Shown here: positions 34,749-46,616 of the stretch, one piece after another
Layout of the letters: each line of letters begins with the position of its first letter
Position numbering within the stretch: position 1 is the first letter of the stretch
DNA from: Cryptomeria japonica
Taxonomy: Eukaryota; Streptophyta; Pinopsida; Cupressales; Cupressaceae
Assembly: GCF_030272615.1 (NCBI RefSeq)
Contig: NC_081415.1
Location: 631,765,041 to 631,829,040, forward strand
Direction of reading: 5' to 3'
DNA: 64,000 nt
Program-made: the position numbers and the translations under genes
The notes under the pieces: model-generated
Database searches by the model: none
The model's input: the letters and a program-made list of their open reading frames with translations, nothing else
What the model was told of the DNA's origin: nothing

Positions 34749-36700
34749 ATGCCTATTACTCGCTCTCAACAAAACCAACAAAGCGAGACACACGCAGAGT
34801 CTAGTATGAATTGAAGGTTGTCAAATCCTTTTGAAGGTCCACACCTAGAGGATACTGAAATTTCTAAAGAGCTTCTTCAAGAATGTTAGGAAAGCGCTTC
34901 ATTCCAAAAGCTTGTAGAAAGGCTCATGGAAAATGACAAAGAAAAATATTTGCTCATGCTCACAAGTAAAGGAGTAAAACTCCTTGAAAACCTTGATGCA
35001 GATATGTTTAGAACACAACCTCAACATTACGAATATCAAGAATGACAACGGGAAAGGGAAGCACACGATCCTGAACAAGATATCCCTGATCAAAACATAC
35101 CAGAACAACATACGCCAAGACAAAACATCCTGGATCAAAACATACCAGAGCAACATACACCAAGACAATATCTTCCTGAGCAAAACATACCATTCCATAC
35201 ACCGTTTCAACCCAGGATCAATACAAGGGAAGAACCTTTCCCTCAGCAAAACAATGTGCCTTTGGTTGCCCTTACTCAACAAATGCAAATGTTACAAAGA
35301 CAAATGCAAGACATACAACAAGGGACAACAGTACGCTACTCTTTAAACAAAATCTGTCCTTATCCTTTTGACAAAAGATTGCACATGATCCCTTTTCCTC
35401 CAAACTCGGACGTGCCTAAATTTGACAAGTACGATGGAAAAAGTGATCCCCGCGATCATGTCAGAGAATTCTGTACCATGAGTCTTGAATTTGCTCATGA
35501 TGACACCTATCTGATGAGGTTATTCCCAAGAAGCTTGAGAGGGCAAACAATGGAATGGTTATCCAAAATTACGCCACCTGTCAGATCGTTTGATGAATTG
35601 GTTAACAAGTTCATAACATAATTCTCCTATAACATTCAACACGCTATAACCATGCTAGACATCTGCAACACCAAACAAAAGAACAATGAAACATTCATGA
35701 TATTCCTTCAACACTGGCAACGTATGGTATCACAATATCCTCGAGATATTCTTGAAAATGAGAAAATGGAAATCTTCATCAATAACTTGAATAGTGAGAT
35801 GAGTTACAGGCTCAAGCTCCAATGCATATTGTCTTTCGCTAAATTGATTGAAAATGACATTCAAGTAGAGGAAGCGTGTGCCAAAAAGGGAATGCTCAAA
35901 TTCTTCAAAGAAGGAACAAACTCATCAAACTACAATAACCAGAACAACAACAACTTGGACAAGTCTCGATTCTGGACTCGAAACAAAAACAAAGGCAACA
36001 ATGAATCACATGATCCAAAACCTAAGCAACCAGTGCTCGCATTATCCAGAAATCCTCAGGCTATGAAAAATCCTAAAGGTGCTAATCCAAATGCTAACAC
36101 ATATGAACCAAATACCAATCAAGGACAACTCAACACAAACAACACCAACGATACTCAAAACAAACCCACAAATCCAGGACCTAATAACAATTCACATGAC
36201 AACACTAACAATTTCCAAAAGCGTGTCTTCACACCATTGGGACAATCACTAGAATCAACATTCAAAGAGCTTCTGGCAAACAAGATTCTTTCTTTGCCTA
36301 CAATCAGCAACTATGAACCCCAAATCAAACCACCTTGGTGGAATGATTCACACTATTGTGATTTTCATCGTAACAGGGGTCATTGGATGAACGATTGCAT
36401 GAGATTGAAAAACATTGTTCAAGACATGATTGATCGAAGTGACTTAATGGTAGATGGTCTCAAAACAAATGGTGACCATGGAACCTTTAAAAATCCTCTT
36501 CCAAATTACAACAAAGATGGAGCTTCAACCTCAAACGATACACGTGGAGCTCGTATCAACCATATCTACAATAACACCATCAATCACATATCAGCCGAAG
36601 ATCATCAGGTAAATGTCATCACCATCCGAGATCAGCATGATCATGAATCTATCAATGTAACAATCCAAACTCAAAAATATGTCTTAAAAGGACATACTGC
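34749..36700 (+). pseudogene. E4 gag
   Basis: Starts at ATG 34,749 (MPITRSQQNQQSE), a start similar to the MPIETRSK start of E5 gag. A Gln/Pro-rich segment with repeated QNIPEQHTPRQ-like units lies at about 35,080-35,230. A coiled-coil-like LTQQMQMLQRQMQDIQQ follows. The retrotrans_gag core is at about 35,400-35,870 (KFDKYDGKSDPRDHVREF, then RGQTMEWLSKI and FDELVNKFIT). An Asn-rich linker leads to the knuckle CDFHRNRGHWMNDC at 36,357-36,398, of the C-x2-H-x4-H-x4-C form usual in plant gypsy elements. In-frame stops at about 34,812, 34,887, 35,043 and 35,619 break it; the frame itself is never shifted. Confidence 0.85.
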
Positions 36701-36719
36701 GCCTACAACTACTACACCA

Positions 36720-38850
36720 AAGATCCAATATGATCTGGTCAGCCAACTACGCAAAACTCCAGCTCAGATATCTATACTAGAATTGCTAAAACTATCACCC
36801 AAACACAAAAACGTATTGGAACAAGCGCTATTGGAAACCAATGTATCTCAAGATCTGGATGCAGACAGATTTCAAGCCATGGTCACCCATATGACAGGAC
36901 CTCATAATCTCACCTTCTCAGAGCATGATAATACTTCCTTGAGCCATCCACATAATACTCCTCTCCATATTGAAATCATTGTCTATAAACATAGAATCAA
37001 GAGAGTATTAATAGATGGAGGAGTTGGACTTAATAAATGTACTTTAAAGCTTATCCATGCATTAGGCTTCTTTGAAGAGTCTATTGATCCCCATAAAAAA
37101 ATTACCATAAAGGCATATGATGATGAGGAAAGGTCATCTAAAGGAACCATGATGTTGCCCATTCAAGTTGGACCAGTGCAAAAGGATACTATGTGTCAGG
37201 TCTTAGATATAGATCTCACCTACAATATTTTGTTAGGTCGACCCTGGATACATGAAATGCAAGCAGTGCCTTCTACGTATCACTAGTGTGTCAAATTTCC
37301 TTATAACGGACAAGAGATCTCCATATCTGTTGATCACAATCCATTTCAACATTGTAATGCAATGGGAGCAACCCAAGATAGTTTGGTTCCCCATAATAGG
37401 GAAAAGCAGAGATCCTCAACATTAGATCTACAGACAGCAAAGCCCGAATCATTATCTGGAAATTTCAAGTAGCAAATGCAAATCAAAGACCAAGGTATGT
37501 GAGAATACTCTTTGGAACCCCTGTGTTTGGCCAAATTACCGATATCACCCAGATCTCATGGATTGCCTACTACATCAACGCATCTAGTAACTTAGCCCAT
37601 CACCAAATTTGATGGTACCTTCATCCAACTGGGCACTCTAGCACATGAATCAGAAGATAAAGACATTCTTAGCTGGTTATACAAAGATGAGGAAGAAGAT
37701 AACAGAGTAGCTGCTTTGGACATAGTTCTACCGACACACCTATATGGAAAGGGATACTTAATCATGCAGCAAATGGGATATGATGGTAAAGGACCTATTG
37801 GAAAATGCAAAGGAGTCACGGAACCCATAGATCTTCCTTCACAGCCCAGTAGAGACAAAACCGGATTAGGTTGTAAATTCACTTTCCTATTAAGAAAGAC
37901 GCCACACATAATTGCAAAACCTCAATGGAAAGCAAAGAAGAAGTACAAAGAAGAATCCTGGTAGGAAGCACTATTTGAGTCAGCAGAAACAATCCGCAAG
38001 GCATGTGAATGTCAAGAATAGAAGTTACATCAGGAAAAGCTTCTAAGCCACAAGAAGGCCATATCTGCAGTAGTAGCTCATCTTCAAACACCAATATCTC
38101 AAGAACTGATAATATCATCTCCTAATACCATTGTTCCTCCCCGAGGAGGCACAGTCTATACATAAATACAGAAAGTAGAAGCAGGATTTGACACCGAATC
38201 AACAAAAACTATCAAACTGGTATCCATCATCAAAGATCTGTTTTCACCATACAACATACCTATTCATAGCACTGATAGAATCTAGGATGATGCCTCAGAA
38301 ACTGATTCCAATGAATATGAATGGGGTAGCTGCTCAAATGCTACTATAGATATCCCTAATAATACTAGCACCATACCCCTTTCTCAGGAAGAACATAATG
38401 CAGAAGATAGACCTCTTGAAATTGGACCATAGCATATCTATGATGCCAAGGAAAGCGAACAAAAGCATTATGAACAAGTCTATATGAAAGATAATACCAT
38501 CGAAGACCTCGACGAAATCCTTGACTTCTTTAAAACCAAGACCAATCATGATGAAACCTCTATCTTAACACTTACAGTAGCCGAACTTGATCCACCAAAT
38601 GATTCCTTACCGCTTGTCTTTCCTGACCTCATTGACTGGGACGAACCCGAAATACATGATATACCAATTTTCCCAGACAATGAATCTATTATCCATTACC
38701 TATGTACCGTTAATCCGAAAATAGACTCTACCAGCGAACAAAGTAACGATATCTGCAAATCAGGGAGTGCCAAGTCTCTCAGTCGTAAAAATGAACCAAG
38801 TAAAAGATCTGATGTTGAAAACCAATCAATGGCAGCTCTAGATCACAAAA
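36720..38850 (+). pseudogene. E4 protease and G-patch region
   Basis: The YDLVSQLRKTPAQISILELL linker is followed by a retropepsin domain (about 36,960-37,290): LIDGGVGLNKCTL with catalytic Asp at 37,014, then IQVGPV and YNILLGRPWIHEM. A TAG at 37,284 replaces a Gln codon that E5 keeps. After further stops a G-patch follows at about 37,738-37,880: YGKGYLIMQQMGYDGKGPIG, then a PI and a KTGLG. G-patch motifs are glycine-rich nucleic-acid or helicase-binding modules and also follow the protease in some retroviruses. From 37,965 to 38,850 an acidic linker (38,484-38,855 open) leads to RT. Same frame as gag. Confidence 0.82.
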
Positions 38851-38949
38851 AATAAAAAATAAAGGACGTATCTGAGGGTGAAAACCTTTTCAAAGCACCT
38901 AAAGATGGGAGACTTGACACTCCTCTAGAGCACTTTCATGAGTGATCAC

Positions 38950-39900
38950 CCATATTGATTGAGCCCACTCAATCAATCAACATTAGTACCACAGAAGCAG
39001 TAAAAAACATACACCTTGCAAAATCCCTGACAGAGGAGGAAAGATCGACATTTATCCTTTTTTTTAAAGAAAAGAAAATTAATTTTGCTTGGTCATATGT
39101 CGATATGCCCGGAGTTGATCCACACTTAATCATGCATCACTTGTCCATCTCTCCAGGAGTTAAGCTAGTCAAACAAAAGCTACGAAAGATGAATCCACAT
39201 GTAGCACTCATGGTCAAAGCTGAACTCAAGAAGTTATTAGATGTCGGATTCATCTGACCCATTGACTATGCAGAATGGATTTCCAATATAGTACCAGTAT
39301 CAAAACCAGACGGCAGTATCAGAATCTGCACTGATTTCAGAGATGTCAACAAAGCTTGTCCAAAAGATGACTTTCCTCTACCCAGTATTGACATAATTGT
39401 AGACCTCACAGTGGGCCATGCAATGCTCTCACTGATGGATGGTTTCTCAGGCTATAATCAGATCAAAATAGCCCCGGAAGATCAAGATAAAACAACGTTC
39501 ACCTGTCCTTGGGGAACGTACTGTTGGAATGTTATGCCTTTTGGCTTAGAGAATGCAGGGGCTACTTATCAAAGAGCAATGACAACAATCTTTCATGACA
39601 TGATGCACACATTCATGGAAGACTATGTGGATGATTTACTAGCTAAATCCCTCACTAGAGCAGAACATCTCGGCATCCTAACAAAGATCTTTGATCGATT
39701 GGAGAAATTCCAAGTCAGACTCAACCCTAAGAAGTGTGTCTTCAGGGTTACATCAGGAAAGTTACTAGGCTACATTATCTCAGCTAAAGGTATTGAAGTG
39801 GATCTAGCAAAGGTACAAGCCATTATGGAGATGCCACCACCAAAGAATATCAGTCAACTCAGATCTCTACAAGGATGACTTCAATCAATTAGGCGATTCA
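38950..39900 (+). pseudogene. E4 reverse transcriptase
   Basis: Contains FAWSYVDMPGVDPHL just upstream, then KLRKMNPHVALMVKAELKKL. The domain core follows: ICTDFRDVNKACPKDDFPLP, LMDGFSGYNQIKIAPEDQDK, MPFGLENAGATYQRAM and the catalytic box YVDD at 39,624-39,635. It ends with NPKKCVFRVTSGKLLGY. All RT motifs are present. TGA at 39,255 sits where E5 has Arg (GFIRPIDY), and TGA at 39,876 follows SLQG. Apart from these stops the domain is complete and unshifted. It would synthesise element cDNA from the tRNA primer. Confidence 0.9.
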
Positions 39901-40440
39901 TCGCTCAATTAGCTGATAAAAGTCTACCATTCAATCATTTGCTCCATAAGAATGTACCTTTCAGATGGGAGATCAAGTGTGCAGAATATTTTTATCAAAT
40001 CAAACAGTATCTGATGAATCCACCAGTTCTAGTACCACCAGTCGCAGGAAAGCCCCTTATTCTATATATCTCAACAACAGATATATCACTGGGGGCACTA
40101 TTGGCACAAGAAGATCAACAAGGGAAGGAACGAGCCATATACTACATCAGCAGGACATTGAATGGCTATGAACTCAACTACACATTCATTGAGAAGGCTT
40201 GTCTAATAGTGGTCTTCACATCTCAGAAGTTCCGATATTATATGCTAGCACACACAATTAAGCTAGTAGCAAAAAATGATCCTCTCAAATACCTACTCAG
40301 CAAAGCAACTCTTATCGGACGATTGGCTAAATGGGTCATGATTCTCAGTGAATTCGACATCCAATACACAGAAAGAAGAGCCATCAAAGGACAAGCAATT
40401 GCAGATCAACTAGCTGAAGTACCACTACCAGGAAAACAAA
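39901..40440 (+). pseudogene. E4 RNase H (first, Ty3-type)
   Basis: Directly downstream of RT: LYISTTDISLGALLAQEDQQ, then RAIYYISRTLNGYELNYTFIEK, KFRYYMLAH and a LAKWVMILSEFDIQY segment. This is the usual RT-linked RNase H of Ty3/gypsy elements. It lies in the long open frame 39,939-41,258, so this part is uninterrupted. It would degrade RNA in the RNA-DNA hybrid. Confidence 0.85.
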
Positions 40441-41040
40441 CTATGGAGATTGAATTTCCGGATAGGGACGCTCTTGCTATTTCTACCACACAATGGACTC
40501 TATACTTTGATGGATCCTACACCCAACATAGTTCAGGTGCTGGCATTCTTTTCATCACTCCTAAAGGACACACTATACCAAGATCATATAGGCTTATGTT
40601 CCCATGCACGAATAATGTGGCTGAATATGAGGCATTGGTTATAGGCATCAAAATGGCCATAGAATGGAAAATCACAGAGTTAATGGTCTATGGAGATTCA
40701 CAACTAGTCGTCAATCAGATCAACAACAACTATCAAACAAAGGATGACAAGCTACTACCCTACAAACGAATGGTGGATGACTTCAAACAGTATTTTGTAT
40801 ACATCACCTTCGAGCAGATACCAAGGTTGAACAACAAAGAAACCGATGCCATGGCTACTATCGCTTCATTATTACAAATTCCAGAGCAACAAAGTCGTTA
40901 CGAGTTCCTGGTAGACCAACTGTTCTCCCCAGCCTATGACCACTCCGAATCCCATGTCGTCTACGCCTTAACTAGTTTGGATTCTCCTTTATATGGACTG
41001 ATATATGATTATCTAAAGAACAACATCTTACCCATTGACC
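40441..41040 (+). pseudogene. E4 second RNase H (archaeal-type, Tat/Ogre hallmark)
   Basis: A second complete RNase H fold follows. WTLYFDGSYTQHSSGAGILF supplies the first Asp, NNVAEYEALVIG the Glu, LMVYGDSQLVVNQI the second Asp, and TDAMATIASLL the last Asp. An additional archaeal-type RNase H after the Ty3-type one is the recognised feature of the Tat/Ogre group of plant Ty3/gypsy elements. No stop falls in the domain. Confidence 0.85.
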
Positions 41041-42245
41041 AATCCCGTAACCAAAAATGTAATTTTATCCGACAAGCCGCCCGGTATACCCTTACTGCTG
41101 ATACTTTGTACCGTAAACGTCTAGATGGTACTCTTCTTTGTTGCCTTGATCGTAATGATTCTGATTTCGCTTTACACAAGCTTCACGAAGGTATTTGTGG
41201 AACACATTCAAGTGGGACTACTCTTTCTAAAAAGCTTCTAAGGATGGGATACTACTAGCCTACAATGGAGAAAGATTCTTACCGATTCGCCAAGAAGTGT
41301 CCTAAATGCTAGATCCATGGCAATCTGATATATACACTAGCACAGGAACTGCAGCCATTTACAACATCCTGGCCCTTCTGTCAGTGGGGGTTAGACTTGG
41401 TTGGCAAAATTCATCCTTCATCTTCAAATGGACACAAGTTCATTATAACTGCAACAAAATACTTTACCAAGTGGATAGAAGCACTCCCAATGACCATAGT
41501 AACTGGAAAGCAAATTGCATCTTTTATCCTAAACTATCTGATCTGCAGATATGGTATTCCAAGTTCCATCATCACTGATAATGGATGCCCATTCAAAAAC
41601 CAAGATGTCCAAGAACTATGTGAACAATTCAAAATACAACATCGGTTCTCTACACCATACTACCCATAGGGGAATGGTCAAGCAGAAGCATCCAACAAAA
41701 CCATACTGAAAATTCTCAAGAAAACAATAAATGATGCAGGCAAAGATTGGCATATCCAACTCAACCCAGGGCTTTGGGCATACAAAACCAGCATCCGTAC
41801 ACCTACAGGAGCAACACCTTTCTCATTGGTCTATGGATCTGAAGCTATTTTACCATTGGAGGTAGAAATTTTATCTCTCAGAGTCTCTCTAAAAGGCTTA
41901 ATCCCAGATGAAGAGTATCGGGTCAACCGACTGCAAGAACTAGAACTATTAGATGAAAGACATCAACATGCTTACACTCATCTCAAAGCATATCCGCAAC
42001 GCATGTGCAGGAGCTACAATCACAAGGTCATCCCTCGCAACTTCAAAGTTGGTGATCTAGTCCTCAAAGAAAATCCAAGAAATCAGCAAGATCGAGAAAA
42101 GAAAGGGAAGTTTGAACCTAACTAGTTGGGTTCCTATGTCATCATATCAGTCTATGTATCAGGTGCCTATCAGCTCACAACCTCAGAAGGAGATATGCTC
42201 GAAGAACCAACTAACAACATTCATCTAAAGAAATACTACACTTGA
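41041..42245 (+). pseudogene. E4 integrase
   Basis: The N-terminal HHCC zinc finger has LHEGICGTHSSGTTLSKKLL, then a KKCPKC pair. The DDE core runs from WGLDLVGKIHPSSSNGHKF through KWIEALPM to ITDNGCPFKNQDV, with the Glu in a GNGQAEASNK segment (first Asp in GLDLVG). The C-terminal part has a WAYKTSIRTPTGATPFSLVY segment and VGDLVLKE. Stops: TAG at 41,256 and 41,307 (Trp and Gln in E5), 41,667 (Gln in E5) and 42,123. The natural terminator is TGA at 42,243. Integrase would insert the cDNA with a 5-bp duplication, as seen at this locus. Confidence 0.87.
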
Positions 42246-43230
42246 GTAGTCCAAATGCACGGAAAAAGCAAAAACAAGCAAAAAAAAAAAAAAATCTAGA
42301 AAAAGAAAATATAAAGGTACAATAAAATCAACTGGTGAAAACCTGGTAACAGGCACTATTGTGAAAGGATAGCTCCTCTATCTATATCCACATCCTTATC
42401 TTCATAGTAAAGCACTATCGGCCATCGCCCAACACTTAGCACATATCTATTCAGGACATACTTAGCGTAGTCACTATCCTGGTCTATCCATATATATCCT
42501 CTTACCATATTACACCATGGCTTGGAAATTACTGTACATATCCACATCAAGAGGCACACTTAGCTAGGGGCAACATTCGTCAAACTTGCAACATATTTAG
42601 GCCGTCAAACACTAGAAGCAAACTCAGAACATCTCATCTATCCAAATCAAACTAGCGCAACCACAAAGCAAAACATCAATCAGTAAACAAAAGATTCCTT
42701 GGACTGCTACGATGGATGATTTTCTGAAGTAACAAATGTTTGCATTTTTGCATAAAGTCTTAACTATTTTTGCACTTGAACTTTTTGAATTATTGGATTC
42801 TTTAAATTTTCTCAAACAATGCTTCAAAGCTAGAGAAAATCAAGAAACTCAATATTTTTTTTAGTCTTCTATCTGTGAGGTGCTCGTTTGTACTGTGTAA
42901 ATACTTGTCTCGAGATGTGATGTGCAAACACATCACTGAAGACCTGATTCCACTTTACGCATACAAATGGTTTAATCTTGTCTGTTTATACACAATCTGC
43001 ACTCAGGTCATCTTGGTTCAATTATACCTTGACGTTTGTGCTATCTTGCAAAATCAAACATCATGTAAATTTTTCTTAGGTCATTATGGTTCAATTATAC
43101 CATTATGCTTGTATAAATTTTCAACATATCCCAAACAAATCAATGCTCAATGATGATACTTATCTCGAAAGCAAATAACATATGGTTATATCAGGATGAC
43201 AAATGCAGAATGAGGATGCTCCAAAAACAT
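42246..43230 (+). other. E4 spacer downstream of pol
   Basis: Begins with an A-rich stretch (42,262-42,330). Open frames here have no recognisable domain. No polypurine tract followed by a plus-strand LTR is found, although one is expected after pol. Confidence 0.5.
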
Positions 43231-43313
43231 AGTTGCATATCATTTTAAAGTAGTTGCATATCATTTTACAAATAGTTGCATATCATTTTACAATTAGTTG
43301 CACATCATTATCA
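43231..43313. repeat. Four tandem ~22-bp units in the E4 3' region
   Basis: AGTTGCATATCATTTTA recurs starting at 43231, 43252, 43274 and 43296, with 1-3 variable bases between. It lies in the 3' flank of the antisense plant-mobile-domain frame. Confidence 0.8.
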
Positions 43314-43577
43314 TACATCTCATTTTCAAGATACATCTCATAAATCAAACATCATAGCACATATTCATCATGCATTTATATCTATCAAAGCATTACATCA
43401 TCATAGAATAAACAAACAGCATATAGAAAGTATGAATCCATAACACATCACATGAAGATCAAGGAAAATTGTGTCGTCTATATATATATATATCTCCAAA
43501 ATGATCACAATACAACATATGTCATGTCTCTGTCAAATACAAATACAATGATCAAAATACAACAGAGACAACATCTC
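43314..43577. other. AT-rich 3' flank of the antisense ORF
   Basis: Contains a short TA dinucleotide run at about 43,479-43,493. No gene. Confidence 0.45.
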
Positions 43578-44654
43578 TCAAGTATGACTATCTCTTGACG
43601 GAGATGGTCTCGCTATAGAAGTCCCCGCCCCTGGATCTCTAGGCGGATCATGTCTCGATGGCCTTGTCACACCTCGACTCTCTAACCGCGACCCAATCTC
43701 TCGAGATTGACTAGATCTCGACTGTGTAAAGCTCTATACTCGGCGATCCCTAGGTATTGTAGCCTCATAATGACGACGGTAGTACTTCACCTCCTGAGCT
43801 CTCAAAGAAAGCTCTCTCAGGGTGTCTCTCATCAGACCACCTATTGCTGCTCTCTGCACACTCACTGCAAGCTCCTCTGCTCGACCCTGCCGCTCTATCT
43901 CTGTGTCTCACTTAGTGGTTAGTTGAGCAATCTGCCACTGCTGCATCAGTAGCTGTGCCTGTAGCTGTTGTACCATCATCTGTAGGGGTACCTATGAAGA
44001 GGTATCCCCTCTCCCTCTACCTATCCTCATTGCTGGAGGCAGTAGCACATCAGTCCTCCTCCTCTGAACTGGCCGTCTCACCTCGTTAGTCCCTCCCACT
44101 GCAGCTATCACCTCCCCCACCATCCCCTCACCACCTGCTCTGATGGTCAACCCTCCTCTCCCTCTATCCATCATAGCTCATCGAACTGCTCTCTCTAACC
44201 CTCTATCACCACCATCCCTTCCTCTATCTCCTCTCCTCCCCCGATCTCCTCTCCCTTGTCGTCCTCCTCCACCATCTCCATCATCCTCATCATCTCCACC
44301 TCCCTCATCCTCATCATCATCAAACGCAGACCGCATCTCCTCCAGATCTGATATCCTCGCCACCGCCCGCTCTGCGAACAATCTAGTGAACTCATCTGTC
44401 ATCCCAACATCCAAAATCACTGGGGCATAATCCCATATCTGGCCCGCTAAGCTAACAAACTCCTCTACAGCTGCTGCACTATCAATAGTTGGACCCCAAT
44501 CTGGTATGTCCTGCCTCCGATGCACATACAAGCAGGTCCCCTATGGTATACCCTGCTGTCGACCATACTGCCGCAAAACTCTAGTGACCACAAATTTCTC
44601 AATCACAAACGGGGTCCTCCCTATCAGGTATCGAGTCATAAAAACATAGGGTAT
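43578..44654 (-). pseudogene. Antisense plant-mobile-domain (PMD) protein fragment in E4
   Basis: A single minus-strand frame readable from about 44,650 to the stop at 43,578, broken by in-frame stops (about 44,532, 44,175, 43,992, 43,910 and 43,740) but no frameshift. The N-terminal end gives VIEKFVVTRVLRQYGRQQGI, resembling the end of the PMD fold, whose members carry a V.RQFG.QQ.IP-like motif. A VEEFVSLAGQIWDYAPVI helix follows, then an Asp/Glu/Gly-rich linker, an Arg/Gly-rich part and a C-terminal coiled-coil-like region. PMD proteins occur in plant hosts (MAIN/MAIL type) and as passengers in Ty3/gypsy and Mutator-like elements. Most of the PMD itself is missing because the frame is cut at the inverted-leader junction. 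The family call is by motif only. Confidence 0.5.
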
Positions 44655-45152
44655 CTTAATATTTTAAAATTTTTTAGCTCCCATCTGCAACAGATTTGTT
44701 AGAATCCTGCAAGAAAACAAGTTGAAAATGTTAGATGGTTGGTGGACTTCAACAAGTCTATTTTTTATTCCCGGTTATAGATTTTAAAATTTTGGTTTCT
44801 GTCTGTTTTCGATGCGCTACAGAACAAACTGTACGCGCTAAAAAATATCTATGATGCGCTAAAAGAAATTGGTGACACGCTACACTATTTTCGGGATGTG
44901 CTACTCTATGTTCCAGAAGCACTGCTCTATTTTTCTCCCACACCGAGACCTACATGAAAATTTTAATATTCTTATGCGCTAATAAACAGACTTGAAGCTC
45001 TAGATGATGGACCCAACGCGTTGAACAGTGAACTGGATGCGCTAGGTTGTTGACCATATGCGCTAGGGACTGATTTCCACGTGCTGATTCTCATTTTCCG
45101 CGGACCTACAAAAGTGGTTATATTTCAAAACCGATTAGATATATGGGGTAAT
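44652..45152 (-). repeat. Inverted copy of the E4 leader
   Basis: Reverse complement of about 31,661-32,162, including array A of the 21-bp repeats. Homology ends sharply at ATTAAGATA (32,162 on the left, 44,652 here), beyond which the left side continues as leader and this side becomes the antisense PMD frame. Confidence 0.9.
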
Positions 45153-45170
45153 GCCCCACGGTGGGCACCA
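45153..45170 (-). promoter_or_regulatory. Primer-binding site of the inverted E4 LTR
   Basis: Minus-strand TGGTGCCCACCGTGGGGC, one mismatch from the tRNA-Lys-type site and different from the mismatch at 31,643. Four bases separate it from the LTR end. Confidence 0.75.
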
Positions 45171-45174
45171 GAAA

Positions 45175-46616
45175 TGTATGCAGAAAAATCGGGTGGATAG
45201 AGCTCGAAATGTGGAAAACGGAGCTCTATGGAGACTTGTCCACACACCCACAAGACTTCTTGGTGCAAGCTATGGAGTCATGAAGTATGACTCAACTTCC
45301 CAAGGTTGGTTCCATGGTTCTTTATCTCATAAGGTCCCTCAAACCAATGTTTTTTCTCTCAGATCACTGAGCAAAATGGTTTAGGGATGACAAATGCAAG
45401 AACGAGGGATGCTTTTGTTGATTTTAAGATGAGATGCATCCTAAGCTATGCATGATCCTATAAATGCAATAAACTAGTTATAAGATGACAAGGTTAGTAA
45501 ACAAGACTATCCTAGCATACTATATTAGTCCCTGATTTAAGCTAAATGATAAAGAAAGTACTCTAAACATGCATATTTAGATTAGTTTCTATCTAAAAGA
45601 GAGGCTAAAATGATGAGCATAAAATGGTATGAAAGCTTGAATGTATTTGAGAATAAGTATGATGTTAAAGAATTGGTTTCTAAAATGGAGGAATGAGAGC
45701 TCTATTTATAGCAAAAATAGGGCAATGGATGGTCAGGATTGAAAGATATAATCAAGGGCCAAGTTGGGGATCCATGTTTGTAATTGGCACCAGTGAAATG
45801 GTGACAAATGTCAACATAGGGTTGGGTTGAGAAAAGGGGTTGGAGGCATTAAATGCCTGAGAAGACCTCATGGTTATCCTAGGGGTAAGGGTTAAAGTTT
45901 AAGTTAGGATTGCCCATTGGATCAAGCTTTAACCCTAAGGATAAACTTTTGTGAAAAAGATTAAGGGATAACCATGGTCAAAGCATTGAAGGCTTGATGA
46001 GACCCTTGGGTTACATGGAGGTTAAGTTTAGAGAAAGTCTCTAATCATGCTAGAGGGTTGAGTTAACCATTAATGGTTTGGGAGATTTGGAAAATTAAGT
46101 GGTTGAAGCCTTTAAAGGTTTTCAAAGACTTTGAGGATTTGAGAAGTGACCTCCCCTTGCTTAGGGATGTGACAAATTTTAGGAGATGGGTTAGGCTAAT
46201 TAGAAGTGTTTAGAAGAGTCTAGAAGGGGGTTAGGAATAGGGTTTAGGAGGCAACTGGGAGATGTAGGTTTTTGCAAGTGGGTGGAGGGATAATAGGATT
46301 TAATTGAAATAAAATGAATTTAATTCAATTTGGTTGCAATTTGGGGAAATTAAATAAATTAGATTTATTCAATTTAAGATAACTATTTAATTAAATTTGA
46401 ATTTAATTAAAAGTGGATAGAAGGGATTTAATTGAATAAAATGATTTATTCATTAAATGGTAAAAAGAAGTCTAGTGAATTTAATTTAAATAAATTGAGT
46501 AATTTACTTAATTTAAATAGAAGAATGTGGGTGATTCAATTAAATTAGATTTAATTAAATAGAGAAATGAACATAAAATATTCATTTAGGAATATGGTCA
46601 TTTTTATACGTCTACA
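45175..46616 (-). repeat. E4 right LTR, inverted relative to the left LTR
   Basis: 1442 bp; in minus orientation TGTAGACGTATAAAA to GCATACA. About 2.5% different from 30,190-31,638 over ~360 bp compared by eye. The TATA box is retained at 45,703-45,710. Ordinary LTR elements have direct, not inverted, LTRs. Confidence 0.92.

Noticed and set aside
42262-42330. A-rich stretch after E4 pol as an E4 polypurine tract
   Set aside because: No LTR start follows it; the true tract of the family is the AAAGAGGGGCAAAA next to the inverted LTR at 46,617.
44143-44430. Pro/Ser-rich 95-codon plus-strand frame
   Set aside because: Antisense shadow of the acidic/Arg-Gly linker of the minus-strand PMD-type frame.
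30190-46616. Large DNA transposon with 2-kb terminal inverted repeats
   Set aside because: The inverted repeats contain complete LTRs, TATA boxes and tRNA-Lys-type primer sites, and the interior codes for a Ty3/gypsy polyprotein; no transposase is present. A rearranged retrotransposon explains it better.
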